NCBI GenBank assembly: GCA_900291925.1
Contig: UWYS01000010.1
Coordinates: forward strand, 772,901-836,900
From: Thecaphora thlaspeos
Lineage: Eukaryota > Basidiomycota > Ustilaginomycetes > Urocystidales > Glomosporiaceae
Reading direction: 5' to 3'
DNA: 64,000 nt
Below, in pieces: positions 10,621 through 21,441 of the stretch. The position numbers and the translations under genes were made by a program. Under the pieces are notes generated by a model that searched no databases, was not told the DNA's origin, and saw only the letters and a list, made by a program, of their open reading frames with translations. Positions within the stretch are counted from its first letter, which is position 1. Each line of letters begins with the position of its first letter.

Positions 10621-13600
10621 TCACTTGGGACCCGGCCCAGGACTGCTAGACCTCAACTTCTCCAGCAGCGGGTCCTGCTTCGTCTCCGGGTGGAACTGAA
10701 TCTTGCCCTCGGCGTAGAGGTCCTGCGTCGAGACCGACGGGTCGCCTCCGTCCGCACCTTGCTGCGTCGATTGTCCGCCCTTCTTGGCGGCCTCGGCCGG
10801 CCTCCACCCGCCTCCGACGCTGGCGCCAACGATCGACGGGATCATGGCCATCAGGCTCTTTGTCTGGATGTTGGCGTCCTTGAGGCGTGCCGAGCGGCTC
10901 TTGAAGATGCGTGGGCTCGCGCGCATCCGCCCGCCGCGGATCTTCGAGTAGGTTTGGAGCTGCTGGTGCACCTGTTTGATGGCCGGCTCGTCCCACTCGG
11001 TCGTGTCGTCCTTGTCCTCGGACGCCTCCGGCGCCACCACGGGTAGCGCGTTGGGGTCGGGCATCAGGCGCAGCCGGATGAGCATGCGCTCGATTGGCGC
11101 CGTGGGGACCAGGCGGATCAGGACGGCCAGCGGCCATGAGACAGCGCCGACGATGATCGAGATGGCCCAGTCGCGTCCAGAGAGGTCGGTCACCTTGAAC
11201 GCGACACCGCCGACAAACATGATGAGCACCTGAAGGCCGATCTCGACCAGCATGATGCCCATGAACCACGGGTTCTTCCACATCTGCGAAAAGATGTTGA
11301 GGTCGCGACCGAGCGAGCGCGAGTTGACCTGGTTGAACAGCTGGCACCACACGTACGTGTTGAAAATGAGGGCGCTCAGCTCGATGTCCATGTTGTCCTG
11401 GAGGACGGGGATGTCAGAGTGGAGGTTGAGCAGGTTGTGGCCGGCAAAGTGGAGGACGAGGATGACGGTGAACTGGTAGATCGACTGGCCGACAATCATC
11501 TTCCACATGTCGGTCGAGATCAGCGGCGCATTGCGCCTGTCGGGCTTGCGATCCAGCAGCCCCGGGTGGGCCGGGTCAGTGGCGAGGGCGAGAGCGGCGA
11601 GCGTGTCCATGATCAGGTTGATCCACAGCAGCTGGACGGCGGTCAGCGCTGAGGCCTCCTCCTCCGACGCGACGGCCGTGACGAACGTGACGATGACGGC
11701 CGAGATGTTGACCGAGAGCTGGAACTGGAGAAACTTGCGCACCGCGTCGTTGACGCAGCGGCCCCACATGATGGCGCTGACGATGCTGGCAAAGTTGTCG
11801 TCCATCAGGATAATGTCGGACGCCTCCTTGGCCACCTCGGTACCGGCGATGCCCATCGAGAAACCGACGTTGGCCGTCTTGAGCGCCGGTCCGTCGTTGG
11901 TGCCGTCGCCCGTGACGCCGACGACCTCGCCGATGCTCTTGAGGCTCTCGACGAGAATCTTCTTGTCTTCGGGGCTCGAGCGCGCCAGCACCTGGAGGCG
12001 CGGGACAATCTCAATCATGTCTGCGTGGCTGAGCTTGCGGAACACGGGTCCTTCCATAATGATGCCGCCGGCCGTGTAGATGCCGCACTGGGTCGCGATC
12101 GAGCGGGCGGTGAGGATGTTGTCGCCGGTGCACATCTTGACCTGAACGCCGGCGCGCTTGCAGGCGGCGACGGCGTCAGTGACTCCGGGGCGGAGCGGGT
12201 CCTCGATACCGGTGATGGCGAGCAGCGTGAGGTCCTTGGCCAGCGACGTGTACTCGACGTCGCCGGACTCGTCCAAGTTGGCGTCCTTGGGCGGGTAGCT
12301 GTCCAGCTCGCGGTAGGTGAGGGCGAGCGTGCGGAGGGTCTGGTTAGCGAAACCGGTGATCGAGCCAGTCACCTTCTCGCGCGCCTCTTTGGTCATGGGG
12401 ACCACCTTGATCTCCGAGCCCGAGGACGCCTGCTCGTCGGGTCGGGCAACGTCGACGTGCTGAGTGCAGAGGCGGGTGAGAACCTCGCTGGCTCCCTTGA
12501 GGTAGAGGCGGTATCCACCACCCTCGGGCTTCTTGACCACGACACCCATGGCCTTGCGCTCGGAGCTGAACGGAATCATTTGGACCACCTCGGCCCGGCC
12601 GCGCGAGGCGCGGTAGTCCTCCCAGTCGAGCTGCTTGGCCAGCTTGAGCAGCGCCGTCTCAGTCTTGGAGCCGACAAAGCCGAGAACCTTGGCCTGACCG
12701 GCGCCGGCCGACTTCTTCGAGCCCTTGAGCCGGCCGAGCAGACCGCGCTTCCTGGCGGCGTCGACGGCCGTCTTGGGCTCAGCCTCGTCCTCGGCGTCGT
12801 GTTCCTCGTCAAAGGCGGTCGAGTTGACAGCGATGGCGTCGTTGAACAGCGTCCGGAGGGGTCCGTCAATGACCCGGTTGAGCTCGGCCTGCTCCATGGT
12901 CCAGGTCTGGCCGTCGGTATCTCCGTCGGTCTCGAGGCGCTTGCGGTTCTCCTCGAGCCGGTTGGCAAACTTGAGGTGGACGCCTACGGTTCCGGCGACG
13001 ACGGTCATCTCGTTCTGCGTCAGGGTACCAGTCTTGTCGGTGCACACTACGCTGGCATTGGCCATCGTCTCGCACGCGCCGAGGAGGCGGACGAGGAGGT
13101 TCATGCCAGTCATCCGCTTGGTGGCAAACGCGAGCGCGAGCGTGACGGCGAGCGGCAGGCCCTCGGGGACCGCGACGACGATGAGCGTGACCGAAATAAT
13201 GAGGATGTCGATGAAGCTCGAAGCCTTTTCGTCCGACGTCCGGTTGGGCAGCGTCTTGAGCTGGACAAAGAAGCGGATCATCAGGGCGAAGAAGAGGAGA
13301 GAACCGGCGGTAGAACCAAGGATGGCGATGAGCTCGGCGAGGCGGTTGAGCTTGCTCTGCAAGGGGGTGTCCCCGGCGTCGCCACGCAGCGCGAGCATGA
13401 GCTTGCCGTTGAAGCTGGTCGGGCCGACGGCGATGACGACGTACTCGCCGACGCCCTCGAGGACCTTGGAGCCAGAGATGAGGAAGCAGTCGCGGTTCTT
13501 GGGCTTCTCGCCAAACTCGCGCGCCTCGTCGAGGCCGCGGATGCACTCGTCGTAGGTTACCTTGCGGATCATGTCCGACTCTCCGGTCGCGCCCGACTCG

Positions 13601-14856
13601 TCGCACTTGACGTTGTGGCCGCGGAGGAAGACGCCGTCGCAGGGGATGATCTCGCCTGGCTCGAGCTGGAGGATGTCGCCGACGACGACGTCGTAGACGC
13701 TCATGACGGCGGGCCGACCCTGGCGAAGAACCTTGACATCGCGCTCCTCCTTCCTGGCGTTGAGCTGCTTAAACTGACGCTCCTTCTGAAAGTCGTTGAC
13801 GGATCCGACGAGGTCGACAATGACGATGGCGACAATGATGGCGACCCCCTCTACCCAGTCTACCTGGGCGGCGAAGCAGGGTCCGGCGACGCCAATGGGG
13901 CAGGCGACCTCCTCCGGGTCGGTACCGAAGCGGGTGTAGAGACCGAGTGCGAGCGAGATGACGGCGGCGACGCAGAGAAGGATGAGGATCTTGTCCTGGA
14001 GGGCGAGCCACATGAGCAGCAGCAGGCTGTTGCTCTTGCGCTCGGGGAGGACGTTCTTGCCAAAGACGCGGATGCGGTCCTGCTCGGTCGCCTCGACAAA
14101 GTCGGCGTCGTGGATGCGCTTCTTCTCCTCGGTGGGGCCGTGGCTCTCGATGTCGTCGCCCTGGTGGTCGCCGCTTTCAATGTCCTTTGTCCCTCCGAGC
14201 TCGAGACCGCGGTTCTCATCGGTGCCGAGGCCGTTGAGAAGGCCCTTGACGCCGCCCATGTCCTTGAGCATGAGGACGCTCTTGGGGTCGACGAGGTTGG
14301 CGAGCGCGATGGGCTTAAAGGGGAAGGGGCGCGGGTCGACGTTGCGAGCGCGCTCCTTTTCCTGCTGCAACGCCAGCGCCTGGGCCTCCCTGCGGCCGGC
14401 ACGGGTGGCGCGCTTGAGCTTGGCCTTGATGGTAGAGGCGGGTGGGGCGTCCTGCTGCTTCTCGAGCTCGCGGTCGACGTCCTTGGAGACGGGCGACTTG
14501 TTGTTGTTGTTGTCGTCAATGGCAGCGACGGCGGTGGCCTTGTCCGAGTTAGCAGCCGAGGTGGCGCCGCCTACGGTTGCCAAAGGGGTACCCTTGTGCG
14601 GGTCATTGTCGCGCAGGGCGACGGATGTGAGGCTGGGCTGCTGGTCGTCATAAGTGCGATCGCTGACGGCCGAAAGCGTGGGCGATGCGCACGAGTGGAT
14701 GGCGGGCGCCGCGCCAGGGACCCCAAGCATGCCGGCGCTGGCGTTGCGGTTGCGGTTGCGGTTGCGGCCGCTGGGCGCTGCGCCACTACTGGCGTTGGCC
14801 TCGGCGTCGGTCGAGGTGGTGACGATGGCGGGCAGCGTGGACTGGTGGTGCGACAT
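10621..14856 (-). CDS. PMC1: PMC1-type P2B Ca2+-transporting ATPase
   Basis: Calcium pump of the plasma-membrane/vacuolar P2B class, moving cytosolic Ca2+ into the vacuole or out of the cell. One uninterrupted frame of 1411 residues begins at the ATG opening MSHHQSTLPA. P-type hallmarks are complete: TGES actuator loop at residues 424-427, PEGL in membrane segment 4 at 564-567, phosphorylation motif DKTGTLT with catalytic D607, and hinge motif TGDGTNDGP at 982-990. The late block LWINLIMDTLAALALATD is typical of the Ca2+-binding M6 helix. The protein is longer than yeast Pmc1 (about 1170), mainly through a Ser/Ala-rich, charged N-terminal extension of about 250 residues and a basic C-terminal tail that could bind calmodulin or act autoinhibitorily (inference). 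It stands alone. Upstream are a possible calcineurin-type element at 14983-14990 and CT-rich tracts. Confidence 0.93.
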   Translation of the reverse strand: MSHHQSTLPAIVTTSTDAEANASSGAAPSGRNRNRNRNASAGMLGVPGAAPAIHSCASPTLSAVSDRTYDDQQPSLTSVALRDNDPHKGTPLATVGGATSAANSDKATAVAAIDDNNNNKSPVSKDVDRELEKQQDAPPASTIKAKLKRATRAGRREAQALALQQEKERARNVDPRPFPFKPIALANLVDPKSVLMLKDMGGVKGLLNGLGTDENRGLELGGTKDIESGDHQGDDIESHGPTEEKKRIHDADFVEATEQDRIRVFGKNVLPERKSNSLLLLMWLALQDKILILLCVAAVISLALGLYTRFGTDPEEVACPIGVAGPCFAAQVDWVEGVAIIVAIVIVDLVGSVNDFQKERQFKQLNARKEERDVKVLRQGRPAVMSVYDVVVGDILQLEPGEIIPCDGVFLRGHNVKCDESGATGESDMIRKVTYDECIRGLDEAREFGEKPKNRDCFLISGSKVLEGVGEYVVIAVGPTSFNGKLMLALRGDAGDTPLQSKLNRLAELIAILGSTAGSLLFFALMIRFFVQLKTLPNRTSDEKASSFIDILIISVTLIVVAVPEGLPLAVTLALAFATKRMTGMNLLVRLLGACETMANASVVCTDKTGTLTQNEMTVVAGTVGVHLKFANRLEENRKRLETDGDTDGQTWTMEQAELNRVIDGPLRTLFNDAIAVNSTAFDEEHDAEDEAEPKTAVDAARKRGLLGRLKGSKKSAGAGQAKVLGFVGSKTETALLKLAKQLDWEDYRASRGRAEVVQMIPFSSERKAMGVVVKKPEGGGYRLYLKGASEVLTRLCTQHVDVARPDEQASSGSEIKVVPMTKEAREKVTGSITGFANQTLRTLALTYRELDSYPPKDANLDESGDVEYTSLAKDLTLLAITGIEDPLRPGVTDAVAACKRAGVQVKMCTGDNILTARSIATQCGIYTAGGIIMEGPVFRKLSHADMIEIVPRLQVLARSSPEDKKILVESLKSIGEVVGVTGDGTNDGPALKTANVGFSMGIAGTEVAKEASDIILMDDNFASIVSAIMWGRCVNDAVRKFLQFQLSVNISAVIVTFVTAVASEEEASALTAVQLLWINLIMDTLAALALATDPAHPGLLDRKPDRRNAPLISTDMWKMIVGQSIYQFTVILVLHFAGHNLLNLHSDIPVLQDNMDIELSALIFNTYVWCQLFNQVNSRSLGRDLNIFSQMWKNPWFMGIMLVEIGLQVLIMFVGGVAFKVTDLSGRDWAISIIVGAVSWPLAVLIRLVPTAPIERMLIRLRLMPDPNALPVVAPEASEDKDDTTEWDEPAIKQVHQQLQTYSKIRGGRMRASPRIFKSRSARLKDANIQTKSLMAMIPSIVGASVGGGWRPAEAAKKGGQSTQQGADGGDPSVSTQDLYAEGKIQFHPETKQDPLLEKLRSSSPGPGPK

Positions 14857-14982
14857 GATGGGCGACTGTTTCCTGACCTTGCCAGCCGCGACGATGGAGG
14901 ACGCCGGGCAAAAGGCCGCGGCGACGAGCTAGGGTGGCGATGGAGTGACTCTTTGGAGCCTCGACAAGAAGGAGGGTGGGGT

Positions 14983-14990
14983 GGGGCGCA
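14983..14990 (+). promoter_or_regulatory. Possible Crz1/CDRE element upstream of the Ca2+-ATPase gene
   Basis: GGGGCGCA matches the calcineurin-dependent response consensus GNGGC(G/T)CA and lies about 130 bp upstream of the ATPase start codon. In yeast PMC1 is a calcineurin-Crz1 target. A match of this length can occur by chance in GC-rich DNA, so this is only suggestive. Confidence 0.25.
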
Positions 14991-15061
14991 TGCGATGTGT
15001 GCGTGCGTGCGTGCGGATAGAGGGGCGAGAGACGGGCAAAGGGAGGGAGGATGGTGATGGC

Positions 15062-15187
15062 GAGAGAGAGAGAGAGAGAGAGAGCGCATCCACCTTTAAA
15101 AAGGGGAAATCCACACGCGCAAGTGGCAGGCGCTGAGGGCAAAGGGCAAAAGGGCAAAAGGGGCAAAAGGGGCAAAAGGGGCAAAGG
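15062..15187 (+). repeat. GA dinucleotide and GGGGCAAAA tandem repeats in the ATPase upstream region
   Basis: Two simple-sequence runs: GA repeats at 15062-15084, then a degenerate repeat of GGGCAAAA/GGGGCAAAA units at about 15137-15187. On the ATPase strand these give CT-rich and TTTTGCCC runs, common in fungal promoters. Confidence 0.8.
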
Positions 15188-15341
15188 GTGGCCAGCGCAG
15201 CGCGGACCGTCCATCGGGGCGTCCGTGTCTGCCCTGGCTGGCTTGGCTGACTAATGGCCGCGCGCCGCCTGTGTGTTTTTTTTAATATTATTCACTCTCT
15301 TGGCGTTTGCCCTTTTCCCAAAGCGCAAGCAAGCGCAGCAG

Positions 15342-15560
15342 CAGAGCTAGAGCTAGAGCTAGAGCCAGAGCTAGAGCCAGAGCTAGAGCCAGAGCCAGAG
15401 CTAGAGCTAGAGCCGGAGCCGGAGCCGACGCTGGCTGCAATGATGGCTCAGCACAGCCCCCCCCGGCAACCTTGCTCAGCCCTCGCTCGCGGCCGTCCCG
15501 AAGCTGCTGCGAGGGCCGCCACCGCCACCGCCACCGCCACCGCCACCGCCACCGCCGCCA
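15342..15560 (+). repeat. AGAGCY hexamer array and CCGCCA hexamer array
   Basis: About 14 tandem units of AGAGCT/AGAGCC (15342-15426) followed, after a gap, by CCACCGCCACCG units (about 15515-15560). Frames across them encode only Glu-Leu or Thr-Ala repeats and are not genes. Confidence 0.85.
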
Positions 15561-16279
15561 CCCATGCTCCAGACGGTGCTATTATATATCCCATCCGTGC
15601 TCGTCCTGGCTGCTTGTCAGAGTCTTCGAGTGCGTCCACTTAGACATGCGACAAAGAGGCTAGGAGGTCAAGGAACGCTCTGCCAACGCAAGCAAACCGA
15701 CGACGACTCGCTGATTCGCCCACCGCGGTCTCGTGCTGCGCAAGCTCAATCCTTGCGCTTCGCCTTGGACTAGCGCTCGTCCAGACCTTGCCACGCTCCC
15801 TCCTCTCAGACTGGTCTCAACGCGTGACCATAAGCGGATGAAGTCGGCAGCTCGTGGTGTGTGCGAGTACGAGTACGCTAGCGCAATGGCGTCTTAGCCC
15901 GGTCCGGTGTTCGGCCCAAGCTGGTCGACCTCAACGGCTAGCCCTGGCCCACCTTGCTCCCTGTCTCTCGCGCCAATCTTGTTGCGGCGCTGTTGCATCT
16001 ACCACACTGGCAGAACAAGGCCTCCAGTGGGGTCGCTACAAGCAGCCACCTGTCGTCCTTGCCCTCCCGCGCTCCCTTCCAACTTCTTGCGCGCCAGTGC
16101 AGCGGACAGTCCTTCCGCTCACTCGACCTGGGTAACGAGCAGAGACAGAATAGATTCTTCAATGACCAGCCAAGTGGCAGCGACGCCAGCGCCGACGTGT
16201 AGCGACAAGACAATAGGCACGACTTCCCGCTACTCTTTCCTCCTCTCTCTCGACAGCGCTTTCCTGCTCTCCTCAACAG
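15561..16279. other. Intergenic, no gene seen
   Basis: Unique-looking sequence between the hexamer arrays and the 3' end of the next secreted-protein gene. Open frames are short and without signal peptides or domains. Confidence 0.35.
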
Positions 16280-17053
16280 CTAAAGGTCGAACACAGTTGA
16301 ATCTACCACCATCTTCCAACTATTTCGGGACCGTCCTACATGAAAGTTGGTGAGATATTGCAAGAGTTGCTTGTTCCGTTCTCTGACAGCATCCAGATCC
16401 ACCCTATGCTCATGGACAACGGTCTCGAGGATGTTACCGCGCTTGCGGTAGATACCGTCCAGCTGCTTTAGGTGTTCCAACTTACGCTCCATCTTGTCTA
16501 AAAAGCTTTTTGCACGTTGACACGCTTCCGCTTGCTCCTCAACAAAACTCTTGACACGCCTGGAACTCGACCCCCTAAACCTACCGATGTTCAAAATAGT
16601 CTTTTTGATGTTAGTGTTCAAGGATCGAAGTTCCGCGGTGGAGTAATGCAACTCGTCCGCCATGTAATGTTTTTGAAGATATTCTTTGCGTCTCGCATGA
16701 ACTTGCGAGATGAAGGCCACTTCTGCCTTGATCAAGTCGTCCTTCTCGATCAGGCGATGCGTTCCACCCAGTGCGTCGAAACGGTAGAGAAGGCGGTTCT
16801 CCGCTTCTAGTTGTATAGTCCCGAGCTCATATGGACCTAGATCTGCATGAAGATGCTGCAACGTCGACATGCCACTGCGAGGGAACGTCGTATCGGATCG
16901 AGACGAGCTTGCGATGTCCTCGCCGGCGTTGACGTGGCTCGAGATGATCTGGCCGGCTTCTTCGATCTCCTGGCTGTGGCTGAGTCGCCTCGGGTCTTGG
17001 AGCAGGGAAGAGGAAGTGGATAGCACCGCCAGCAGGATACGCAATGGCTTCAT
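16280..17053 (-). CDS. Small secreted protein, helical, unknown function
   Basis: A single-exon frame of 257 residues starting MKPLRILLAVLSTSSSLL, which looks like a cleavable signal peptide. The mature part is rich in charged residues with heptad-like Leu/Lys/Glu spacing (the region around residues 125-235 suggests long helices or coiled coil). There are no recognisable catalytic motifs and almost no cysteine. A TATATA motif on this strand lies at about 17372-17377, some 320 bp upstream. It is the first of the secreted-protein genes clustered from here to 57.5 kb. It may be a distant relative of the helical protein at 21631-22653, but I could not establish that by eye. A candidate effector by context only. 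Confidence 0.65.
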   Translation of the reverse strand: MKPLRILLAVLSTSSSLLQDPRRLSHSQEIEEAGQIISSHVNAGEDIASSSRSDTTFPRSGMSTLQHLHADLGPYELGTIQLEAENRLLYRFDALGGTHRLIEKDDLIKAEVAFISQVHARRKEYLQKHYMADELHYSTAELRSLNTNIKKTILNIGRFRGSSSRRVKSFVEEQAEACQRAKSFLDKMERKLEHLKQLDGIYRKRGNILETVVHEHRVDLDAVRERNKQLLQYLTNFHVGRSRNSWKMVVDSTVFDL

Positions 17054-17711
17054 CGCGGAGCAAGGTGGATAGTCGGCGAAGAGTTGCGCGTAATCGAGGG
17101 AAGAGGTTGGACCACGAGCGAGAGGGCTTTGCCGGATGGGACAGAAGACGAAGCGTGAGGCGTGGACCGAATGGGCCGACCAGGTTGGGCGGGGGCTAGC
17201 GAGGTTGAAAGGCTGAGCAGGGGTGGATGCTCGACTGTGGAAGGTGAATGGTGGAGGAAGCTGGAAAACTAACGGGAGTGTGGGTCAAAGGGGACAATGG
17301 CAGGCTGTAGGGAAAGATGAGGGCTTGAATGGCAGAGAGGAAGCAAGGAAGCGGGAAGAGGACGTGCTACTTATATAGCCGTGCAAAGGCAGTCGGGGCG
17401 CCCGTCACAGCCTACCCGATCGTTCAGTAAAAGCTCGAGGCTGAAGAACAGCGACTGACGCTGCCTTGGAGTATGCCGTCGAACGCCTTCGCTGGCGACA
17501 GGGCCCCACCGTCAACGCACAGGAATGCCAAGCCTGTGACAGAAGTGGGGCGTCCCGTCGAGAGGTCAAGCTTATCTCGTCCGCATTGACCAGAGCGGCG
17601 TATTCATGACAATGAGCGGAATGCAAAAGCCGTCGTTGCAACGAAGTGCTTGATGAGCCGAAGTAATAGAACCATGAACAGACGAGCGATTGTCATGACG
17701 GCCTGCCCTAC
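17054..17711. promoter_or_regulatory. Upstream region of the secreted-protein gene at 16280-17053
   Basis: Contains GA-rich segments and the minus-strand TATA-like motif near 17375. No other gene is seen. Confidence 0.35.
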
Positions 17712-18175
17712 AGTACCGTTGAGGCAGACTGCCCGACACACTGGAGGTAGAGAGAGAAGCAAGAGATGGAGAGGAAGACGGGGAGAGGAAGATGGGGAGA
17801 GAAAGAGAGAGAGAAGGACAGAGAGAGAGACTTAATTACGCATTGCTGGGAAAGGCCAATAGGCCGGTTTGCTGAAATTACCGAGGCTGGCACTGGAAAC
17901 AGCGCCGCGGGGCTATAGGCTAGAGAAAAGCGAGGATGCCTTACGAATGAAGAAGGGAGAAGGGTGGGCCTGTAGTGGAGCCATTGCCGACGTCTTCGGT
18001 GGAAGACGGACGGGGATGGCGAAGGATAAAGGGCGGTATGAGAGAGAAGGAGACGGTTATGGTGGTGCAGAGGCGAGAAGGAGGAGGTGGACACGCAAGA
18101 GAAGCCATACAGATGAAGTGGGCGCCAGTGTGTGCTGGCAGCTGCTCGACGGCGAGCGCTTGGCTTCAGTGCCAG
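17712..18175 (+). repeat. Interspersed repeat R3, copy a (divergent)
   Basis: Opens with GAGGCAGACTGCCCGACACA, contains TGGCACTGGAAACAGCGCC and closes with GTGTGTGCTGGCAGCTGCTC. All three landmarks recur in order at 38563-38850 and 39952-40325. The interior is GA-rich and diverged. Non-coding. Confidence 0.6.
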
Positions 18176-19496
18176 CCAAAGTTAGGCGAGAGCGAGGAAA
18201 GGATGACGAAGTGCGCAAGTTGGCCACCATGCCTGCTCCGCGCTGTCCGTTGGTAGGGCTAGGGAGCGGCGGGAATGTCCGAAGAAGTTAGTGTGGTAGA
18301 AGCCGATGTTTCCCACTTCACACCTGACGAGACGTCTGACAACCCTTTGCGCGAAAGCAGTTACGTGATTTGCGCCCGGGCGGGCAAACAATGCTCAACT
18401 AAAAGGCCAGGCAGGAGGCTTGGACTACTGAATGGCCGCAAAGGGACCGAGACCGTAACGGTGGGACCTCGTTCTCTCAAAAAGAATCCGCTTATTTGCT
18501 GCCCTCTTGGTCTCTTGAGGTGTGCCATCCCCGAGAGACTCTGAAAACAGGAGTGGAAGGACACCACAAAATTTATCCAATTGGTGCGATACGTGACGAC
18601 GGCTACAGAGCAGAAGTGCAGGAAGAGAACAGAGGGCAAAGCGGGGGTGAAGCTATGGACGCATCATGGTCATCACAAGAGTGACTAAATGCCACAGTGA
18701 ACGCACCTGTCCGGAACAAGTTCGACAGAGCATGAGTAGAGAATATTGCGTGGCTGGATGTGGGCCGTCATCGGGCTGGCAGGTCCTTGTTCACCGCCTC
18801 AAATAGGGAATGCACAGGGGCAGCCTCTCGCCCTCTCTCCCTTCCTCCGATAGCTCGACCTTTCTTCAAACTTTTCTCGAAGCCCTTTCATCTATCTGTA
18901 GGATCTATCCAGGAGCACTTGCAGCTTGACGTGGCCTGGCAACAAAGTCTCGCCCTTCCGGTCTCGGCCTGCGCGGTGCCTGGCGGACGGACATGAAGAA
19001 GCCGTGGGACCAAAACATCGGACCTTTTGAGGTGGGGGCTTTTTGTCTTCTTCTTGCCCCAAGCTAGCGAAGGCCACAAGGACACTCACCAGATAAAGCG
19101 ACGGATCAACTTGTCGAGGTCAGAGGAAGCATGCATTGAACCTTACCGAGAGGGAAACGCCCCAAAGAAGCAGGTGAAGCATGTCACTGCGACTGTTGCC
19201 AGCCGAATGCCTTTCCATGGTAACCCACTGGCTGCGGTAATTGTGCGACAAACTCAAGTCAGCTGTCTCAAGCCGCCGGGACTGCGCCCCGTCTTGTCGC
19301 ACATCCATGCTCCAGCGGTCGTGCAAGTCGGCAGCGGGGAGGAAGGTGCAAGTTCTGACATGCCTCGATTGGTCTCCAGCCGGGAAGAGGGGGCCTCCAC
19401 CGACATAAGAGAGGAGGAAGATCTCTTTCGCCCCTTGATGCCATTTTCCCGACCATTCTAAGATTCTCTATCCCTTTTGAGCCCACATCAATTCTC
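18176..19496. other. Intergenic, no gene seen
   Basis: About 1.3 kb without a supported gene. Frames here are short and end quickly; no signal peptide, domain or RNA gene was recognised. Confidence 0.35.
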
Positions 19497-19580
19497 GCTG
19501 CTTTTCTGCTTCGCTACTATGCTGCTTTGCTACTACCTTGCTTTGCTACTTTGCTGCTTTGCTACTTCGCTGCTTTTTGT
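19497..19580 (+). repeat. Tandem repeat of GCTACTTTGCTGCTTT-like units
   Basis: Imperfect tandem units alternating GCTACT and TGCTGCTTTG over about 84 bp. Read in one frame it encodes an apparent hydrophobic stretch, which I regard as a by-product of the repeat and not a signal peptide. Confidence 0.7.
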
Positions 19581-19765
19581 CGTACCGACGGCAACAATAG
19601 GACGGCAGCGACGGCGACTCCTACTGCACTTACCTCGTCTGCAGCAACGGTCAAAGTGTCGCCACCGCATCCTCAACCACAAGGTGTTGCTACTGCGTGA
19701 AAGCCTATCTCAAACGCACAAGCCAATCTCACAAAGAAGCCCAGGACATCGCAGCCGTATAGAGC

Positions 19766-20314
19766 TTGGCTACAGTCCAGAAGTATCACAACCATCCTAT
19801 TGCGGCAGGCGGAGTGGGCAGAATCGAACAAGTTGACAACAACTCCCACCATTCTCTCGTGGCTTACGGAGTTTGCGGCAGCGAAAGGGTCGCCGCAGCC
19901 GCCGCCGACGGCAATGATAGGAAAGCAGGCTTCATCAGTGGCCCCAACAGTGAGAGGCTGAAGATCCATCACCACTACGACCACACCCCTTCAGGATCAC
20001 GCTCTAGCGAGCTGTCCGGTCTCGACCTCAACCCGGTCGTGCCGGACATGTCAACGATCACTTTCGATGCAGCCCACCAAGTTAGCCCGTCCAGAGTGCC
20101 CAAATCGTCCGGATCCTACGGATCAGTCGACTTCCTCGACGCGCTTACCAGCAGCCTTCAACACCTCTCGTCGGCCGCCAACAGCAGAGAACTGTGCCGC
20201 GCCGTCGACAGTATGTCTCTGCCGGAGACTGGACAGCTCAGTCTTGTCTTACCCATCCTCAAAGGCATGATCGATGCCTGGCTCCTCAATGGCAACGACC
20301 AAGATTGCCAATAG
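19766..20314 (+). other. Unrecognised open frame, possible gene fragment
   Basis: A frame of 182 codons with mixed, protein-like composition, ending in DALTSSLQHLSSAANSREL and about 40 further residues. The apparent first codon is TTG. An acceptor-like GGCTACAG precedes the conserved-looking part, so this could be the last exon of a gene whose first exon I cannot place. No domain, no paralogue in the window, function unknown. Confidence 0.25.
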
Positions 20315-20399
20315 AGCTACGTAAACCTTTGCCCAGCGCTCATCCCTCCTTCAACGAGCGAGGACGTTCAAAACTTTTACATTGTGTAGAAACAACGAT

Positions 20400-21100
20400 T
20401 ATACCGCCCCAGTCCCCCTTGAACCGCTCCAAACTACCAGCCTGTCTTCAGCGCAGCACTAGTGTTACTGCTCCCGCTACCGTCTCCATCGGAGCCAAAC
20501 CTGAGCTTCGGATTCTCCCTTCCAGTTCGAGCGGGGCTAGATGTATTCTAAGCGTAAACACCCACAATTGATCCTGTACCGGTCCAGCCTTTCCTGAACA
20601 CTACTCAACTTTTCTCCGACATCATTTACGGCCTTATTGAACACCTCCCAGACCTCTTCGCCAAGCTGGCTGGCCGGAGGCTGCCTTCGTTCCCCTTTAC
20701 CAAGAAACAAAGTGGATCTTCCAAAACGTCGAAGCTTGGCGAACAAGCTTTCGTAATGTTTTGAAACATAGATGGTATTGCCCCAGTCCTTGAACTGCTG
20801 CGAATCCCCATCAGCGTCGCCCGTATCGCTCGGCAAGATACCTCTCGCCGTCCTTAGGGTCCCTTTGCCTGTCAAGTTCATACCTCTCCCTCCAGCATGT
20901 CTTTCATCAGTGTAAATGCCTCAGCTTTTGCCTGTATTGAAACCATACTTCTGCTTCAGGTTCTGTCTCCCAGGTCAAGCGCGGCTAGACGCATGGTGAA
21001 CGCTAAGCCAAAATAACAACAGTTCCTCCTCAGCCCTGCCCAGCTGTTCCTGAACGCTATCCATCATTACTGCATTGAAGACATCCCTATTGAAAGGAGT
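20400..21100 (-). pseudogene. Tandem remnants of a helical secreted-protein gene
   Basis: Two related minus-strand segments lie in tandem. One (about 20537-20650) ends EVFNKAVNDVGEKLSSVQER and continues to a CLRLEY-like tail. The other (about 20985-21085) reads DVFNAVMMDSVQEQLGRAEE. They share the VFN-AV-D-E-L spacing and similar flanking DNA (around AGCGCGGCTAGACGCATGGT versus AGCGGGGCTAGATGTATTCT). Neither has a signal peptide or full frame. I read them as decayed duplicate 3' ends of a secreted-protein gene. Confidence 0.4.
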
Positions 21101-21371
21101 GATGGTGAAGCTGCAGTTAGCCAACGACACAACTGATGTAGTCGTCTACTCACAAAGACTAGGTTTGAAGTTGTCCAATTATCCTCGTTGCTATTCCATG
21201 GATAAAGGACGTCTCTGTGGCAGGTTGGGTGCGCAGCACGGACAGCTGTCGAGAGGGTAAAGTAGGTGTCAACTTGAATCGAGTCAAAGGGGAGAAAGAA
21301 GGGAAGAAGCGGAACCTCTTGGAAGTGGGATGAAGAGATGATGATTCGATGAGAGAAGAGATGTCGACTAA

Positions 21372-21441
21372 GTCCACGCCTTCTGCCGCAATCTCACGCT
21401 ATGCCTCTCTTGTTGTATGTGTTCGGCTGAAGCCGGGACCC
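21372..21441 (+). repeat. Interspersed repeat R1, truncated copy f
   Basis: Keeps only the last third of R1: TTCTGCCGCAATC, then GCTATG, then GAAGCCGGGACC. The sequence is more diverged than the full-length copies. Confidence 0.55.

Noticed and set aside
12025..15057. A plus-strand frame of 1010 codons opposite the Ca2+-ATPase gene
   Set aside because: Antisense shadow of a GC-rich gene. Its translation is Asp/Glu/Val/Gly/Ala-rich without domains, while the minus strand has all P-type ATPase motifs.
15254..15643. An apparent protein with Glu-Leu-Glu-Pro repeats
   Set aside because: Produced entirely by the AGAGCY hexamer array; no conserved sequence on either side.
19477..19836. A hydrophobic N-terminus resembling a signal peptide
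   Set aside because: Encoded by the GCTACTTTGCTGCTTT tandem repeat; the rest of the frame is Arg/Leu/Ser-rich and unconserved.
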